Shown here one piece after another: positions 32,672 through 40,639 of a stretch of 64,000 bases of DNA; position 1 is the stretch's first letter; every line of letters begins with the position of its first letter. Both the position numbers and the translations under genes were made by a program. The notes beneath the pieces were generated by a model. It saw only the letters and a program-made list of their open reading frames with translations, was not told the origin of the DNA and made no database searches. The DNA comes from Verrucomicrobium sp. (GTDB taxonomy: Bacteria; Verrucomicrobiota; Verrucomicrobiia; Methylacidiphilales; GAS474): the NCBI GenBank assembly GCA_028283855.1, contig JAPWJX010000003.1, forward strand, positions 558,001 to 622,000, written 5' to 3'.

Positions 32672-33388
32672 TCAGTACATCACCTTGAGGAGCCGCACCG
32701 GCACGCGCAGGGCCTTGGCCAGCTGGGCGGGCAGCTCCGGCCGGCGCTGGAGCTGGTAGGAGAGGGCGCTGTTCAGGCAGCGGAAGTAGGCGATGCCCTG
32801 GTCGACCTTTTCCAGCTGGCTTTGCTGGGCCAGTTCCGGGCCGATCAGCTGGGCCCAGACGGTTTGGTAGCGGGCGGGATTGTGCGCCTGGCGGCGCTGC
32901 ACGCTGCCGACGAGGGAGTCGAGGAGGCCGCCACGGTAGTCCGCGTAGGTGGGCGCGGCGGCGATGGGGGGCAGGGCGGCGCGCTCCTCCGGCGTGGGGG
33001 CGCGGCCGTGGAGGCGCTGGAAGGCGGCGTCCAGGCGCGGCCCGTGATGGTGGGCGCGGGCCAGGCGGTCGTAGGTTTCCCGCTCCACGCGGGGGCGCAG
33101 GGCGTCGAGGACCTCTTCCTTCCCCACGCCGGAGGCGCCGCCCAGCCCGGCGCGGACCTCCAAAAGGAGGGCGCGAAGGACTTCCGCGCGGGTGCGCTGG
33201 TAGGCCTCCCGGGTGACGATGAGGGGCGGCCGGGCGGGTTCCTCCCCGCCGATGAGCAGGCGCGGGCCGCCGCCGGAGAGGCGGCGCCGGGCGCGGAAGG
33301 ATTTCGTCTCCCGGTCCAGGCCCAGTTCCCGGTAGGTCTTCAGCTCCTCCCGCTTGGCGGGGGGCGGGCCGGGCCGGAAGGGCTTCAC
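32672..33388 (-). CDS. DciA-like (DUF721) protein
   Basis: The 238-residue protein has a C-terminal region (about 145-238) that fits DUF721: RYQTVWAQLIGPELAQQSQL, then a GIAYFRCLNSALSYQLQ segment and a terminal LRVPVRLLKVMY. DUF721 proteins include DciA, the ancestral helicase operator that helps load DnaB. The N-terminal 140 residues are basic and not recognised, and DciA usually has DUF721 first or in the middle, so the call is moderate. The start is the GTG at 33388, which overlaps the sufE stop codon. Confidence 0.55.
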   Translation of the reverse strand: MKPFRPGPPPAKREELKTYRELGLDRETKSFRARRRLSGGGPRLLIGGEEPARPPLIVTREAYQRTRAEVLRALLLEVRAGLGGASGVGKEEVLDALRPRVERETYDRLARAHHHGPRLDAAFQRLHGRAPTPEERAALPPIAAAPTYADYRGGLLDSLVGSVQRRQAHNPARYQTVWAQLIGPELAQQSQLEKVDQGIAYFRCLNSALSYQLQRRPELPAQLAKALRVPVRLLKVMY

Positions 33389-33852
33389 GCCGCGGCCTCG
33401 GCGGCGCGCTTGCGGTCGAGGTAGACCTTGCAGATCCCCTTGATGCGGGAGAGGACGTAGTAGGTGGTCTGGCTGCGGGCGCGGATGAGTTCCCCGCCGA
33501 CGATGCGGGGGACGAAGTCGCTGGGCACCTCCAGGATGTGGCGCGGGGTGGTCCCGGCCAGGCCGCGGCAGAGGATGGTGGTCATCGCCTTGGTCAGGGT
33601 CTGCACCTGGGGCCCCAGGGTGACGCGGACGGTGGCGGCCTCCGTGGCGGGATCGACGCGCAGGAAGATGCCGACGGTGTCGGCGCATTCCTCGTCCTTG
33701 CGGATGTCTTCCAGGTCGAAGGATTCCCCTTCCTTCGGCGCGCAGCCCTTGGCCGAGTCGCTGTAGAGGATGAGGTTTTCCCGCTTCTCCTCCTCCGGGA
33801 GGGAGGCAAAGAGATCGACGATTTCCTCGAGCTTGGGAGGGAGCGCGCTCAC
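33385..33852 (-). CDS. sufE: SufE-family sulfur acceptor
   Basis: The 155-residue protein has a SufE layout: PPKLEEIVDLFASLPEEEKR at the start, a DSAKGCAPKEG stretch that may hold the sulfur-accepting Cys near residue 37, and the C-terminal GLAGTTPRHILEVPSDFVPR. SufE takes persulfide sulfur from a cysteine desulfurase for Fe-S cluster assembly. The CxS/VWL context of canonical SufE (usually near residue 51) is replaced, so the Cys assignment is uncertain. It lies one base after the rhodanese gene, and a cysteine desulfurase lies at 53084. Confidence 0.75.
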   Translation of the reverse strand: MSALPPKLEEIVDLFASLPEEEKRENLILYSDSAKGCAPKEGESFDLEDIRKDEECADTVGIFLRVDPATEAATVRVTLGPQVQTLTKAMTTILCRGLAGTTPRHILEVPSDFVPRIVGGELIRARSQTTYYVLSRIKGICKVYLDRKRAAEAAA

Positions 33853-33853
33853 C

Positions 33854-34708
33854 TTACGAACGCTCGATGGGGGCGCGGACGCGGTTGCCCCACTCCGTCC
33901 AGGAGCCGTCGTAGTTGCGGACCTTTTCGTGGCCCAGCAAGTAGTGGAGGACGAACCAGGTGTGGCTGGACCGCTCGCCGATGCGGCAGTAGACGACGGT
34001 GTCGCCCCCCTTGGCCAGGCCGCAGCCTTCCTCGTAGATCTTGGCCAGCTCGTCGGCGCTCTTGAAGGTGCCGTCGTCGTTGGCCGCCGTCTTCCAGGGG
34101 ACGCTCTTGGCGCCCGGGATGTGGCCGCCGCGCAGGACGCCCTCCTGGGGATACTCGGGCATGTGGGTGACGTCTCCCTTGAACTCGGCGGGGGAACGGA
34201 CGTCGATGAGGGGCTTCTTCGCCTGGCTGTGGGCCAGGGTGTCCTCGTAAAAGGCGCGGATCTCCGCGTCGCGCCGCTGGGCGGGGACGGGATACGGCGC
34301 GGCGGGGTGGGACGGCTTCTGGCGGGTGAGGGGGCGGCCCTCCTTCACCCATTTGTCCCGGCCGCCGTTGAGGATCTTGGTCTTCGTGTGGCCGTAGAGG
34401 TGGAAGGCCCAGAAGGCGTAGCAGGCCCACCAGTTGGACTTGTCGCCGTAGAAGACGACGGTCGTCTCCGGCGTGATGCCGTGCTTGGAACAGAGGGCGG
34501 CGAAGGCCTCGGGGGAGATGTAGTCGCGCTGGACGGGGTCCTGGAGGTCGGCGCGCCAGTCGATGTGGGCGGCGCCCTCGATGTGGCCCGTGTCGTAGAG
34601 GAGGACGTCCTCGTTGCTCTCCACGATGCGGAGGCCGGGATCGTTCAGGTGCTCGGCCAGCCAGGCGGTTTCGACGAGCGTTTCGGGATGGGCGTAGGGG
34701 CGGCTCAT
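33854..34708 (-). CDS. sseA: Thiosulfate/3-mercaptopyruvate sulfurtransferase (tandem rhodanese)
   Basis: The 284-residue enzyme has two rhodanese domains. The first (about 5-125; [20 protein letters not shown]) lacks a catalytic Cys. The second (about 160-280) has the active loop [12 protein letters not shown] near residue 242. This loop is typical of the SseA/CysA-type thiosulfate sulfurtransferases. It moves sulfur from thiosulfate to acceptors in the cytoplasm. The downstream sufE gene suggests sulfur trafficking as its role here. Confidence 0.93.
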   Translation of the reverse strand: MSRPYAHPETLVETAWLAEHLNDPGLRIVESNEDVLLYDTGHIEGAAHIDWRADLQDPVQRDYISPEAFAALCSKHGITPETTVVFYGDKSNWWACYAFWAFHLYGHTKTKILNGGRDKWVKEGRPLTRQKPSHPAAPYPVPAQRRDAEIRAFYEDTLAHSQAKKPLIDVRSPAEFKGDVTHMPEYPQEGVLRGGHIPGAKSVPWKTAANDDGTFKSADELAKIYEEGCGLAKGGDTVVYCRIGERSSHTWFVLHYLLGHEKVRNYDGSWTEWGNRVRAPIERS

Positions 34709-34787
34709 AGTCTAGTAATTTTGTGGGATATTCAATTTACCCCACCCCCCACCCTTGCCAAGCCTGATCGGTAGGGCTTTTCCGGGT

Positions 34788-34807
34788 AAAATAGGCGAAT
34801 TGTACCC
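34788..34807 (+). promoter_or_regulatory. Shared upstream element ahead of ankyrin array B
   Basis: AAAATAGGCGAATTGTACCC ends 3 bases before the array B start codon. It differs from the array A element by one substitution and one inserted T over the shared part. TAAAAT at 34787-34792 could be a -10 box, which would give a leader of about 12 bases without a ribosome binding site. Confidence 0.5.
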
Positions 34808-34810
34808 CTT

Positions 34811-35563
34811 ATGGGGTCCTCTGCCGCCAAACCGCGCCTGGAAACGGGCGGAGCGTGGCTGATTTCCCTGATTAACAAGGGGGAAGCCTTTGCCTGGGCG
34901 GAGCGGTACGGTTTTCCCAGGGCTGTCGTCCTCGAGCCGGACGAGCGGGGGTGCACGCCGCTCCACGTTGCGGCCACCCAGCACTGCCTCCCCGTTGTCG
35001 CCGCGGCGGTCCGGGAGGCCGGGGACATGCTGACGACCCAGGACTTTCTGACGCCGAACCGCCGGGGGTGGACGCCCCTGCACAATGCCGCCGCCGCCGA
35101 GGGGATGTGGGAGGTGGCGGCCATCTTGCGGGAAGCGGGGGAAACCCTTCTGGTCCGGCACCTCCTGACGCCCGACCTGGACGGGGACACGCCCCTCCAC
35201 GCGGCCGCTCACGCGAAGGGCCTGGCCTCTCTCCACGTCGCGGTGCGGAAGGCGGGGCAGCGGCTGGGGGTGCAGGATTGGCTGGCCGAAAACGAGGAGG
35301 GGATTTCCCCCATGGAAGCGGCGGCCTTCGCCGAAAATTTGCGCGAGGTTTTTTGGCCGGAGGAATGGCAAGGGCGGCTGGCGGAGATGGCGGAGCTGTG
35401 GCGCCACGTCCCGGAGAAATACCGGGAGCAGGTCGATTTCGAAAAGGCCGCCCATGAGGCGGCGCTTCTGAGCCGCCCGCGCTTGGAGGCGGCATCGTTC
35501 CGCGGCGCGGCGCGGCCGTCCATCCCGCTTCCGGAAAAGGAGGGCCATGGCCGCCGCTGGTAA
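34811..35563 (+). CDS. Four-repeat ankyrin protein B1
   Basis: The 250-residue protein is the first gene of the second ankyrin array. Repeats start TPLHVAATQH, TPLHNAAAAE, TPLHAAAHAK and the degenerate SPMEAAAFAE, again about 40 residues apart. The extra segment is of the B type: VREAGDMLTTQDFLTPNRRG and LREAGETLLVRHLLTPDLDG. The C-terminal domain (WQGRLAEMAELWRHVPEKYR, EQVDFEKAAHEAALLSRPRL, FRGAARPSIPLP) matches array A. No signal peptide is seen. It is followed by B2 with a 17-base overlap. Confidence 0.85.
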   Translation: MGSSAAKPRLETGGAWLISLINKGEAFAWAERYGFPRAVVLEPDERGCTPLHVAATQHCLPVVAAAVREAGDMLTTQDFLTPNRRGWTPLHNAAAAEGMWEVAAILREAGETLLVRHLLTPDLDGDTPLHAAAHAKGLASLHVAVRKAGQRLGVQDWLAENEEGISPMEAAAFAENLREVFWPEEWQGRLAEMAELWRHVPEKYREQVDFEKAAHEAALLSRPRLEAASFRGAARPSIPLPEKEGHGRRW

Positions 35564-36329
35564 GGAATTTCTTCCCGCGACGCAGCAGGTGCGGGAGTGG
35601 CTGGACGACGCGGTGCGCCGGGAGGACGCCTCGACCCAGTTCGCCCGGTTCACCCACTGCCGGATCCCGCTGGCCTGTTTCCTGGTCCCGGACAAGGACG
35701 GGATGACGCCGCTGCACGCGGCCGCCGCCTGCCATAATTTGGACAAGGTTGCCGCCAAGGTGCGGGAGGCGGGGGACCGGGTGACGCTCGACGCCCTCTT
35801 GCGGCCCAATGGGCGCGGGGAGACGGCCCTCCACGTGGCCGCCGCCGGCCGCGACAGCCTGGAGCAGGCGGTCGAGGTTCTTGAGGCGGCGGGGGAGACG
35901 CTCCGGAAGGAGCATCTCCTCGTCGAGGACGACAATGGAGTCACGCCGCTGCAGGCGGCCTCCCGGGAAGGGCGTTTGAACTTCCTGCTCGCCGTCGTGC
36001 GCCGGTCCGGAGAGCGGTTCGGCGCCGGGGATTGGCTGGCCAGGAATCGATCGGGCTGGTCTTCCCTGGACGCGGCGGGAACCCGCGGAATTCTGTTCCA
36101 GGTCTTCGATCCGCGGGATTGGCGCGGGCGGATGGGGGAGATGCTGGAGCTGTGGGGCCACGTCCCGGAGGGGGCCCGGAGCCAGGTCGATTTCGAGCGC
36201 GTCTCCCATGAGGTGGCGCTGGCCGGACGCCGCGCGCCCCGCGTGGAGCCGGAAAGTTTCAAGGCCGCCGCGCGGCCGGAAGTCGGCCCGCCGCCGGGGA
36301 AGGCCCCGGAGACGGAGCTCCGCCGCTAA
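35547..36329 (+). CDS. Four-repeat ankyrin protein B2
   Basis: The 260-residue paralogue starts inside the end of B1. An AAGGAGGGCC stretch immediately upstream is a strong ribosome binding site, unlike the array leader. Repeats begin TPLHAAAACH, TALHVAAAGR, TPLQAASREG and SSLDAAGTRG. The C-terminal domain reads WRGRMGEMLELWGHVPEGAR, then SQVDFERVSHEVAL and FKAAARPEVGPP. The array B repeat insert (VREAGDRVTLDALLRPNGRG) is clear. Confidence 0.85.
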   Translation: MAAAGKEFLPATQQVREWLDDAVRREDASTQFARFTHCRIPLACFLVPDKDGMTPLHAAAACHNLDKVAAKVREAGDRVTLDALLRPNGRGETALHVAAAGRDSLEQAVEVLEAAGETLRKEHLLVEDDNGVTPLQAASREGRLNFLLAVVRRSGERFGAGDWLARNRSGWSSLDAAGTRGILFQVFDPRDWRGRMGEMLELWGHVPEGARSQVDFERVSHEVALAGRRAPRVEPESFKAAARPEVGPPPGKAPETELRR

Positions 36330-36334
36330 CCTTT

Positions 36335-37111
36335 ATGGGCGATTCCGATCCCAAGCCGCTGATGCGGGCCTCCTGGGAATCCAGGGGCTGGCTGATCGAC
36401 GCGATGCGCCAGGGCACCTTCCCCGCCGTGGCCGCGCTCTACCGGATTCCCCTGGCCTGCTTCCTGGAGGGCGGCCAGGGCAACGCCACGCCGCTCCACA
36501 CGGCGGCGTTCACCGGCTACCTGCCGCAGGTCGCGGCCTGCGTCGGCGAGGTGGGGGAGAGCCTTTCCCTGGCCGATTTGTCCCGCCCCACGCTGGGCGG
36601 TTGGACGCCGCTGCACGAGGCCGCCCACGGCGGCCGCTTCCGGGACGTGATCCGCGTCTTGCGGGAGGCGGGGGAAGAGCCCGGCCTCGACGCGCTTTTG
36701 GTGCCGGACGGTTTTTCCGCCCGCACGCCCCTGCACGTGGCGGCGCAGCGCCGCCAGATCGCCGCGCTGGCCGCGGCGGTGCGGGAGGCCGGATGGGAGC
36801 TGCGGCCCCGGCACTGGCTGGCCGCCAACCGGGACGGGAAGACGGCCCTCGACGAGGCCGCCCTCCACGGAAATTTGGACCAGGTGTTCGAGCCCTCCCT
36901 CTGGACGCGCCGCGTGGGGGAGATGGGGAAACTCTGGAGCTACGTGCGGGAGGAGAGCCGGGGCGGGGTCGATTTTGAGCGCCTCTCCCACGAGGCGGCG
37001 CTGGCCAGCCGCGCGCCGCGCGTGCCCGCGGCGGCCTTCCGCGGCGCGGCCCGGCCGGAGCTGTCCGGGCCGGGGCGGGCGGAAAAGGGCGGGCCGCTCC
37101 GGGAAAATTAA
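36335..37111 (+). CDS. Four-repeat ankyrin protein B3
   Basis: The 258-residue paralogue starts 5 bases after B2 and overlaps the convergent CAP gene by 4 bases. Repeats begin TPLHTAAFTG, TPLHEAAHGG, TPLHVAAQRR and TALDEAALHG. Inserts include VGEVGESLSLADLSRPTLGG and LREAGEEPGLDALLVPDGFS. The C-terminal domain contains RRVGEMGKLWSYVREESRGG, VDFERLSHEAALASR and FRGAARPELSGP. The basic architecture is the same as in the other six. Confidence 0.85.
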   Translation: MGDSDPKPLMRASWESRGWLIDAMRQGTFPAVAALYRIPLACFLEGGQGNATPLHTAAFTGYLPQVAACVGEVGESLSLADLSRPTLGGWTPLHEAAHGGRFRDVIRVLREAGEEPGLDALLVPDGFSARTPLHVAAQRRQIAALAAAVREAGWELRPRHWLAANRDGKTALDEAALHGNLDQVFEPSLWTRRVGEMGKLWSYVREESRGGVDFERLSHEAALASRAPRVPAAAFRGAARPELSGPGRAEKGGPLREN

Positions 37112-37620
37112 GGCCCGGTGTATTCGCCGCCCAGGCCGAGCTTGTCGCCCAGGCTGAAGCCCCGCTTGGCCGCCACGCCCGCGCCGTTGAAGACGGCGTA
37201 GAACCACCCCTCGCCGGAAACGGCGGTGCCCAGGCCGATGCGGTCGATGTTGTCCTGCAGCAAATTCGCCCGGTGGACGGGGCTGTTCTTCCATGCCGTG
37301 ACGACGGTGGAGGCCGCGGAGGCGGGCCGGGATTGGAAGAGGTTCTCGTTGATCGAGGTCCAGGCGTTCTCGTGCAGCAGCGCGCGCAGGCTGCTCCGGT
37401 CGCGGTGGACCATCTGGCCGACGCCGGTCAAATGCTTGGCCCAGTCGAGGGCGGTGCCGTTGAGGGTGGGGTCGAGTTTCACCGCGCCCTTGCCCTGTTC
37501 CTGGCGGAAGGCGTTGATTTGTTTCAGCGCGTCGGCGCGGAAGGCGTCGAGGTCGTCGGCCCGCAGCGCGGGGGCCAGGCAGAGCAGGGCGAGGAGGAAG
37601 AGGGGGAGGCGGGCTTTCAT
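37108..37620 (-). CDS. Secreted CAP (SCP/PR1-like) domain protein
   Basis: The 170-residue protein has a signal peptide (MKARLPLFLLALLCLAPALR, cut near ALRA-DD) and a bacterial CAP domain: NAFRQEQGKGAVKLDPTLNG, ALDWAKHLTG, MVHRDR, the ENLFQSR motif and SPVHRANLLQDNIDRIGLGT. CAP proteins are stable extracytoplasmic modules with varied, often unknown functions. The ATG at 37620 gives a normal signal peptide. It is convergent with ankyrin B3. Confidence 0.9.
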   Translation of the reverse strand: MKARLPLFLLALLCLAPALRADDLDAFRADALKQINAFRQEQGKGAVKLDPTLNGTALDWAKHLTGVGQMVHRDRSSLRALLHENAWTSINENLFQSRPASAASTVVTAWKNSPVHRANLLQDNIDRIGLGTAVSGEGWFYAVFNGAGVAAKRGFSLGDKLGLGGEYTGP

Positions 37621-37659
37621 GCCGCCAAAGCTAACCCGGGACGGGCGCCGGGGCAAACG

Positions 37660-38541
37660 TCAGTGGCTGAGGACCGGCTGGAGGCCGGGCGCGGCGGCGA
37701 GGTCGGGCCGGGCGTGGGCCGCTCCGGCGGTGGAGAAGAAGCTCATCGCCTCGTCCCTCCAGCGGGAGACTTGGTTGTGGGCGGAAGCCAGGAGGCCGAT
37801 GCCCCGGTCGGTCAAAGTCGGGCTTTGGCCGGAGGGAGTCTGGCTGACGGGGGAGACGCCGTGGAGCGCGGCGTCCTTCGCCTTCGCGGCGGCGCCGGCC
37901 ACGCTGTGCCAGGTGTCGACGGCGGCGGCCGCGGTGACCTTGCCCTTGGCCACGTCGCCCCAGGTCGCCGCCTGGCCGTTCTTGCGCATCGTTTCCAGCT
38001 GGGCGGCGGTCGCCTCCGCGCCGATGCCCGCGGCGGTGACGCCGATGGCGACCGGGGTGGCGACGCCCGCCGTGCCCAGCGCGGCGACGTCGGCGGCCAG
38101 GCCCGCGCCGCCGCCCGCCAGGCGCAGCACGCCCTGCATGGCAAAGCTCTTGGCGTCGCGCCCGCCGCGTGCGGCGGCGATGCCCGCCTTGCCCAGGTCC
38201 CACAGTCCTTCCCCGACCATGATGCCGGAGCAGACGATGGGGACTTTCTTCAAAAGGGCGGTGCCCGCGACGCGGGCGCCGGCCACGGCGGCGGTGCGGC
38301 CCGCTTCCTCCCCCGCCACGCGGCTGACGGCGCGGACGCCCGCCTCGCTGGTGGCGATGCGGGCGGCGCTGCTCATCTTCTGCGTGCCGCTGCGGACGGT
38401 GCTGGCCGTCCGGCTGCCGGCGTGGATGAGGCGGCTGGCCTGGTCCAGTTCCTTGGCCCGCTCCAGGCGCTGGCGCAGGGCGACGGCCTGGGCCGCGTCC
38501 TGGACCACTTCCTTCCCGGAAAGCTGGGCGGAGGAACTCAT
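37660..38541 (-). CDS. Ala/Gly-rich protein with hydrophobic core, unknown function
   Basis: The 293-residue protein has a charged helical N terminus (VALRQRLERAKELDQASRLI) followed by long Ala/Gly/Val stretches (ARVAGTALLKKVPIVCSGIM near 88-107; AALGTAGVATPVAIGVTAAG near 153-172). Such glycine-zipper-like segments are seen in membrane-inserting effectors and translocators. There is no signal peptide. The Pro/Ser-rich part near 230 is followed by an SFFSTAGAAHARP tail. It lies between ankyrin array B and the small peptide/mutL region. A secreted pore-like or membrane-active protein is one idea, without direct support. Confidence 0.5.
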   Translation of the reverse strand: MSSSAQLSGKEVVQDAAQAVALRQRLERAKELDQASRLIHAGSRTASTVRSGTQKMSSAARIATSEAGVRAVSRVAGEEAGRTAAVAGARVAGTALLKKVPIVCSGIMVGEGLWDLGKAGIAAARGGRDAKSFAMQGVLRLAGGGAGLAADVAALGTAGVATPVAIGVTAAGIGAEATAAQLETMRKNGQAATWGDVAKGKVTAAAAVDTWHSVAGAAAKAKDAALHGVSPVSQTPSGQSPTLTDRGIGLLASAHNQVSRWRDEAMSFFSTAGAAHARPDLAAAPGLQPVLSH

Positions 38542-38560
38542 CCTTAAAATGAGTTAACGA

Positions 38561-38677
38561 TCAATGGCGCTGACGCTTGATCGGAATCGGTTGCAGCTGA
38601 AGCTTCCGCAGGAAAACTCCCAGCAGAAGGGTCATGGAGAGGAGAGCGGTTCCGGCGAGAAGCGTTTCAGTCTGCAT
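38561..38677 (-). CDS. 38-residue single-span membrane peptide
   Basis: MQTETLLAGTALLSMTLLLG continues with VFLRKLQLQPIPIKRQRH. It has one hydrophobic helix (about residues 6-23) and a basic tail, so the C terminus should face the cytoplasm. A GAAGGGAG ribosome binding site 7-8 bases ahead of the ATG supports real translation. It points away from mutL across a palindrome-rich 103-base spacer. Size and layout recall small regulatory membrane proteins such as the KdpF type, but no partner gene is nearby. Confidence 0.6.
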   Translation of the reverse strand: MQTETLLAGTALLSMTLLLGVFLRKLQLQPIPIKRQRH

Positions 38678-38694
38678 AGTAACTCCCTTCAAGC

Positions 38695-38735
38695 ATGGGC
38701 GATGCCAGGTACCTCGCCGTACCGGTACAATTTCC
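38695..38735. promoter_or_regulatory. Palindrome-rich divergent promoter between the small peptide and mutL
   Basis: The region holds GGTACC (38708-38713) and the perfect palindrome GTACCGGTAC (38718-38727). The palindrome runs into TACAAT, a good -10 box for mutL. On the opposite strand the same bases read GAAATTGTACCGG, similar to the GAATTGTACC core of the shared upstream element. A regulator binding here could affect both directions. Confidence 0.45.
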
Positions 38736-38780
38736 GTAGCCAAACCGCCGCGCGCGCCCCATTTTAAGGGGCTTTCCGCC

Positions 38781-40622
38781 ATGCCGCGCATCCAGCTTCT
38801 TTCCGAAAACGTCGCCAACCAGATCGCGGCGGGCGAGGTGATCGAGCGGCCCGCGTCCGTCCTGAAGGAGCTTTTGGAAAACTCCCTGGACGCGGGGGCG
38901 CGGCAGGTTTCCGTCCGCACGCGCGACGGCGGCCGGACGCTGCTCGAAATCACCGACGACGGCTGCGGCATGGGCCGGGACGACGCGCTCCTCTGCCTGG
39001 AGCGGCACGCCACCAGCAAGCTGAAGGAAACGGACGACCTCCGCCGCCTGGCCTCCTACGGCTTCCGCGGGGAGGCGCTGCCCTCCATCGCCTCCGTCTC
39101 CCGCTTCCTCCTTCAGACCTGCGAGCCCGGCGCCCTGGCCGGGACGGAGGTCTCCGTGCAGGGGGGCAAGCTGGCCTCCGTCCGGGAGGCGGGCCTGGCT
39201 CCCGGCACGCGGATCGAGGTCCGCTCCCTTTTCTACAACCTGCCCGCGCGGCGGAAGTTCCTCCGGGGCGACCGGACGGAGCTGGCTCACCTTCAGCACG
39301 TCCTCCTTTTGGCGGGATTGGCCCGGCCCGACGTGGGCTTCCAGATCGTCCATGACGACGCGGCCCCCCTGCGCTGGCCGGCCGGGCAGGACCTGGAGCG
39401 GCGGATCGCCACCCTCTTCGGCGAGGGGTGGCGGAAGGAGCTGGTCCCTGTCGAGGCTCAGGCCGAGGGGCTGCGCCTGCGCGGCTTCGTCGGCCAGCCG
39501 GGCGTCAGCCGCGGCACGCGGCAGGAGCAGTTCCTCTTCGTCAACCACCGGCCGGTGGAGAGCCGGACCCTCCACTTCGCCCTTCAGGAGGGCTACCACA
39601 ACTCCCTCATGCGGGGCCGCTATCCGGTCACCGTCCTTTTCCTCGACCTCGATCCCGCCGGGGTTGACGTGAACATCCACCCGGCCAAGCGGGAAGTCCG
39701 CTTCCACGACGACGCCCAGATCCGTTTCTTCGTGAAGCGCGCGGTGCAGGAGGCCCTCCAGGGCTACGCCGCCGCGCCGGTTTCCGTCCCCCTCTCCGTG
39801 CGGGAGGAGCCCCCCGCCTACGCCGCGCTGACGGAAGTGCCGCCCGCCCGGCAGGAGACCTTCCTCAGCCCGGAGATCGCGCGGACGCCGGAGCGGCCCG
39901 CGCCCGCCTTCGTTCCCGAGGCGCGCCCGGCGGAGCCGGTCCCCGAGCATGTTTCCGCCCCCGCGCCCAGCGCGCTGCGGAGCGCCGCGCCTCTCCTGCC
40001 GCCGGAGGAAGCCGCCGCCAACCCCCTGGGCTTGCGCATCCTGGGGATCGTCGCCCGTCTCTATATCGTCGCGGAAAGCCCGGAGGGCCTGGTCCTCATC
40101 GACCAGCACGCCGCGCACGAGCGGGTCCTCTTCGAGCAGATGCTGGAGCGGATGCGCGCCGGGGAGGTTCCCTCCCAGCGGCTCCTGTTGCCCGCCACCG
40201 TCGAGCTGCCGCCGCGCGAGGCCGAGTTCCTTTCCCGCCAGCTGGAGCCCCTGGCCGCGGTGGGCGTTTCCTTGAGCGCCTTCGGCGGGAACGGCGCGGG
40301 CGGCCAGGCCTTCCTGGTCGACGCCCTGCCGCCGATGGTCGCCCAGAAGAACGTGCCGGAGCTGATCCGCGACCTGGTCGCCGACCTCCAGCAGGAGGGC
40401 GGCCAGACGCGGAAGGACCGCCACCTTTCGGAAGAAGTCGTGGCCAAGACCGTCTGCCGCCGCGCCGTGAAGGCCAACGACCGCCTCTCCCTGCCGGAGG
40501 CCGAGCGGCTCGTCACCGACCTCCTGGCCTGCGCCCTGCCCTACACCTGCCCGCACGGCCGCCCCACCATGATCCAGATCACCAAGGGGGAGCTGGAAAA
40601 GAAGTTCGGGCGGGTCGTCTGA
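38781..40622 (+). CDS. mutL: DNA mismatch repair protein MutL
   Basis: The 613-residue protein has the GHKL ATPase motifs NQIAAGEVIERPASVLKELL and NSLDAGA at residues 16-42, DDGCGM near 59 and YGFRGEAL near 94. The C-terminal endonuclease motif DQHAAHERVLFE near residue 439 matches DQHAx2Ex4E, together with the late CPHGRP motif. This means it is the nicking type of MutL found in bacteria without MutH. It couples MutS mismatch recognition to strand removal. A proline-rich linker of about 120 residues separates the two halves. The gene has its own promoter region. Confidence 0.96.
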   Translation: MPRIQLLSENVANQIAAGEVIERPASVLKELLENSLDAGARQVSVRTRDGGRTLLEITDDGCGMGRDDALLCLERHATSKLKETDDLRRLASYGFRGEALPSIASVSRFLLQTCEPGALAGTEVSVQGGKLASVREAGLAPGTRIEVRSLFYNLPARRKFLRGDRTELAHLQHVLLLAGLARPDVGFQIVHDDAAPLRWPAGQDLERRIATLFGEGWRKELVPVEAQAEGLRLRGFVGQPGVSRGTRQEQFLFVNHRPVESRTLHFALQEGYHNSLMRGRYPVTVLFLDLDPAGVDVNIHPAKREVRFHDDAQIRFFVKRAVQEALQGYAAAPVSVPLSVREEPPAYAALTEVPPARQETFLSPEIARTPERPAPAFVPEARPAEPVPEHVSAPAPSALRSAAPLLPPEEAAANPLGLRILGIVARLYIVAESPEGLVLIDQHAAHERVLFEQMLERMRAGEVPSQRLLLPATVELPPREAEFLSRQLEPLAAVGVSLSAFGGNGAGGQAFLVDALPPMVAQKNVPELIRDLVADLQQEGGQTRKDRHLSEEVVAKTVCRRAVKANDRLSLPEAERLVTDLLACALPYTCPHGRPTMIQITKGELEKKFGRVV

Positions 40623-40639
40623 TAGCCGAATTACGTACC
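40622..40639 (+). promoter_or_regulatory. Shared upstream element ahead of the 40640 gene pair
   Basis: ATAGCCGAATTACGTACC lies directly against the ATG at 40640 and overlaps the mutL stop codon. It matches the array A and B elements in the ATAGSCGAATT core and the GTACC end. No Shine-Dalgarno sequence is visible. Confidence 0.45.
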
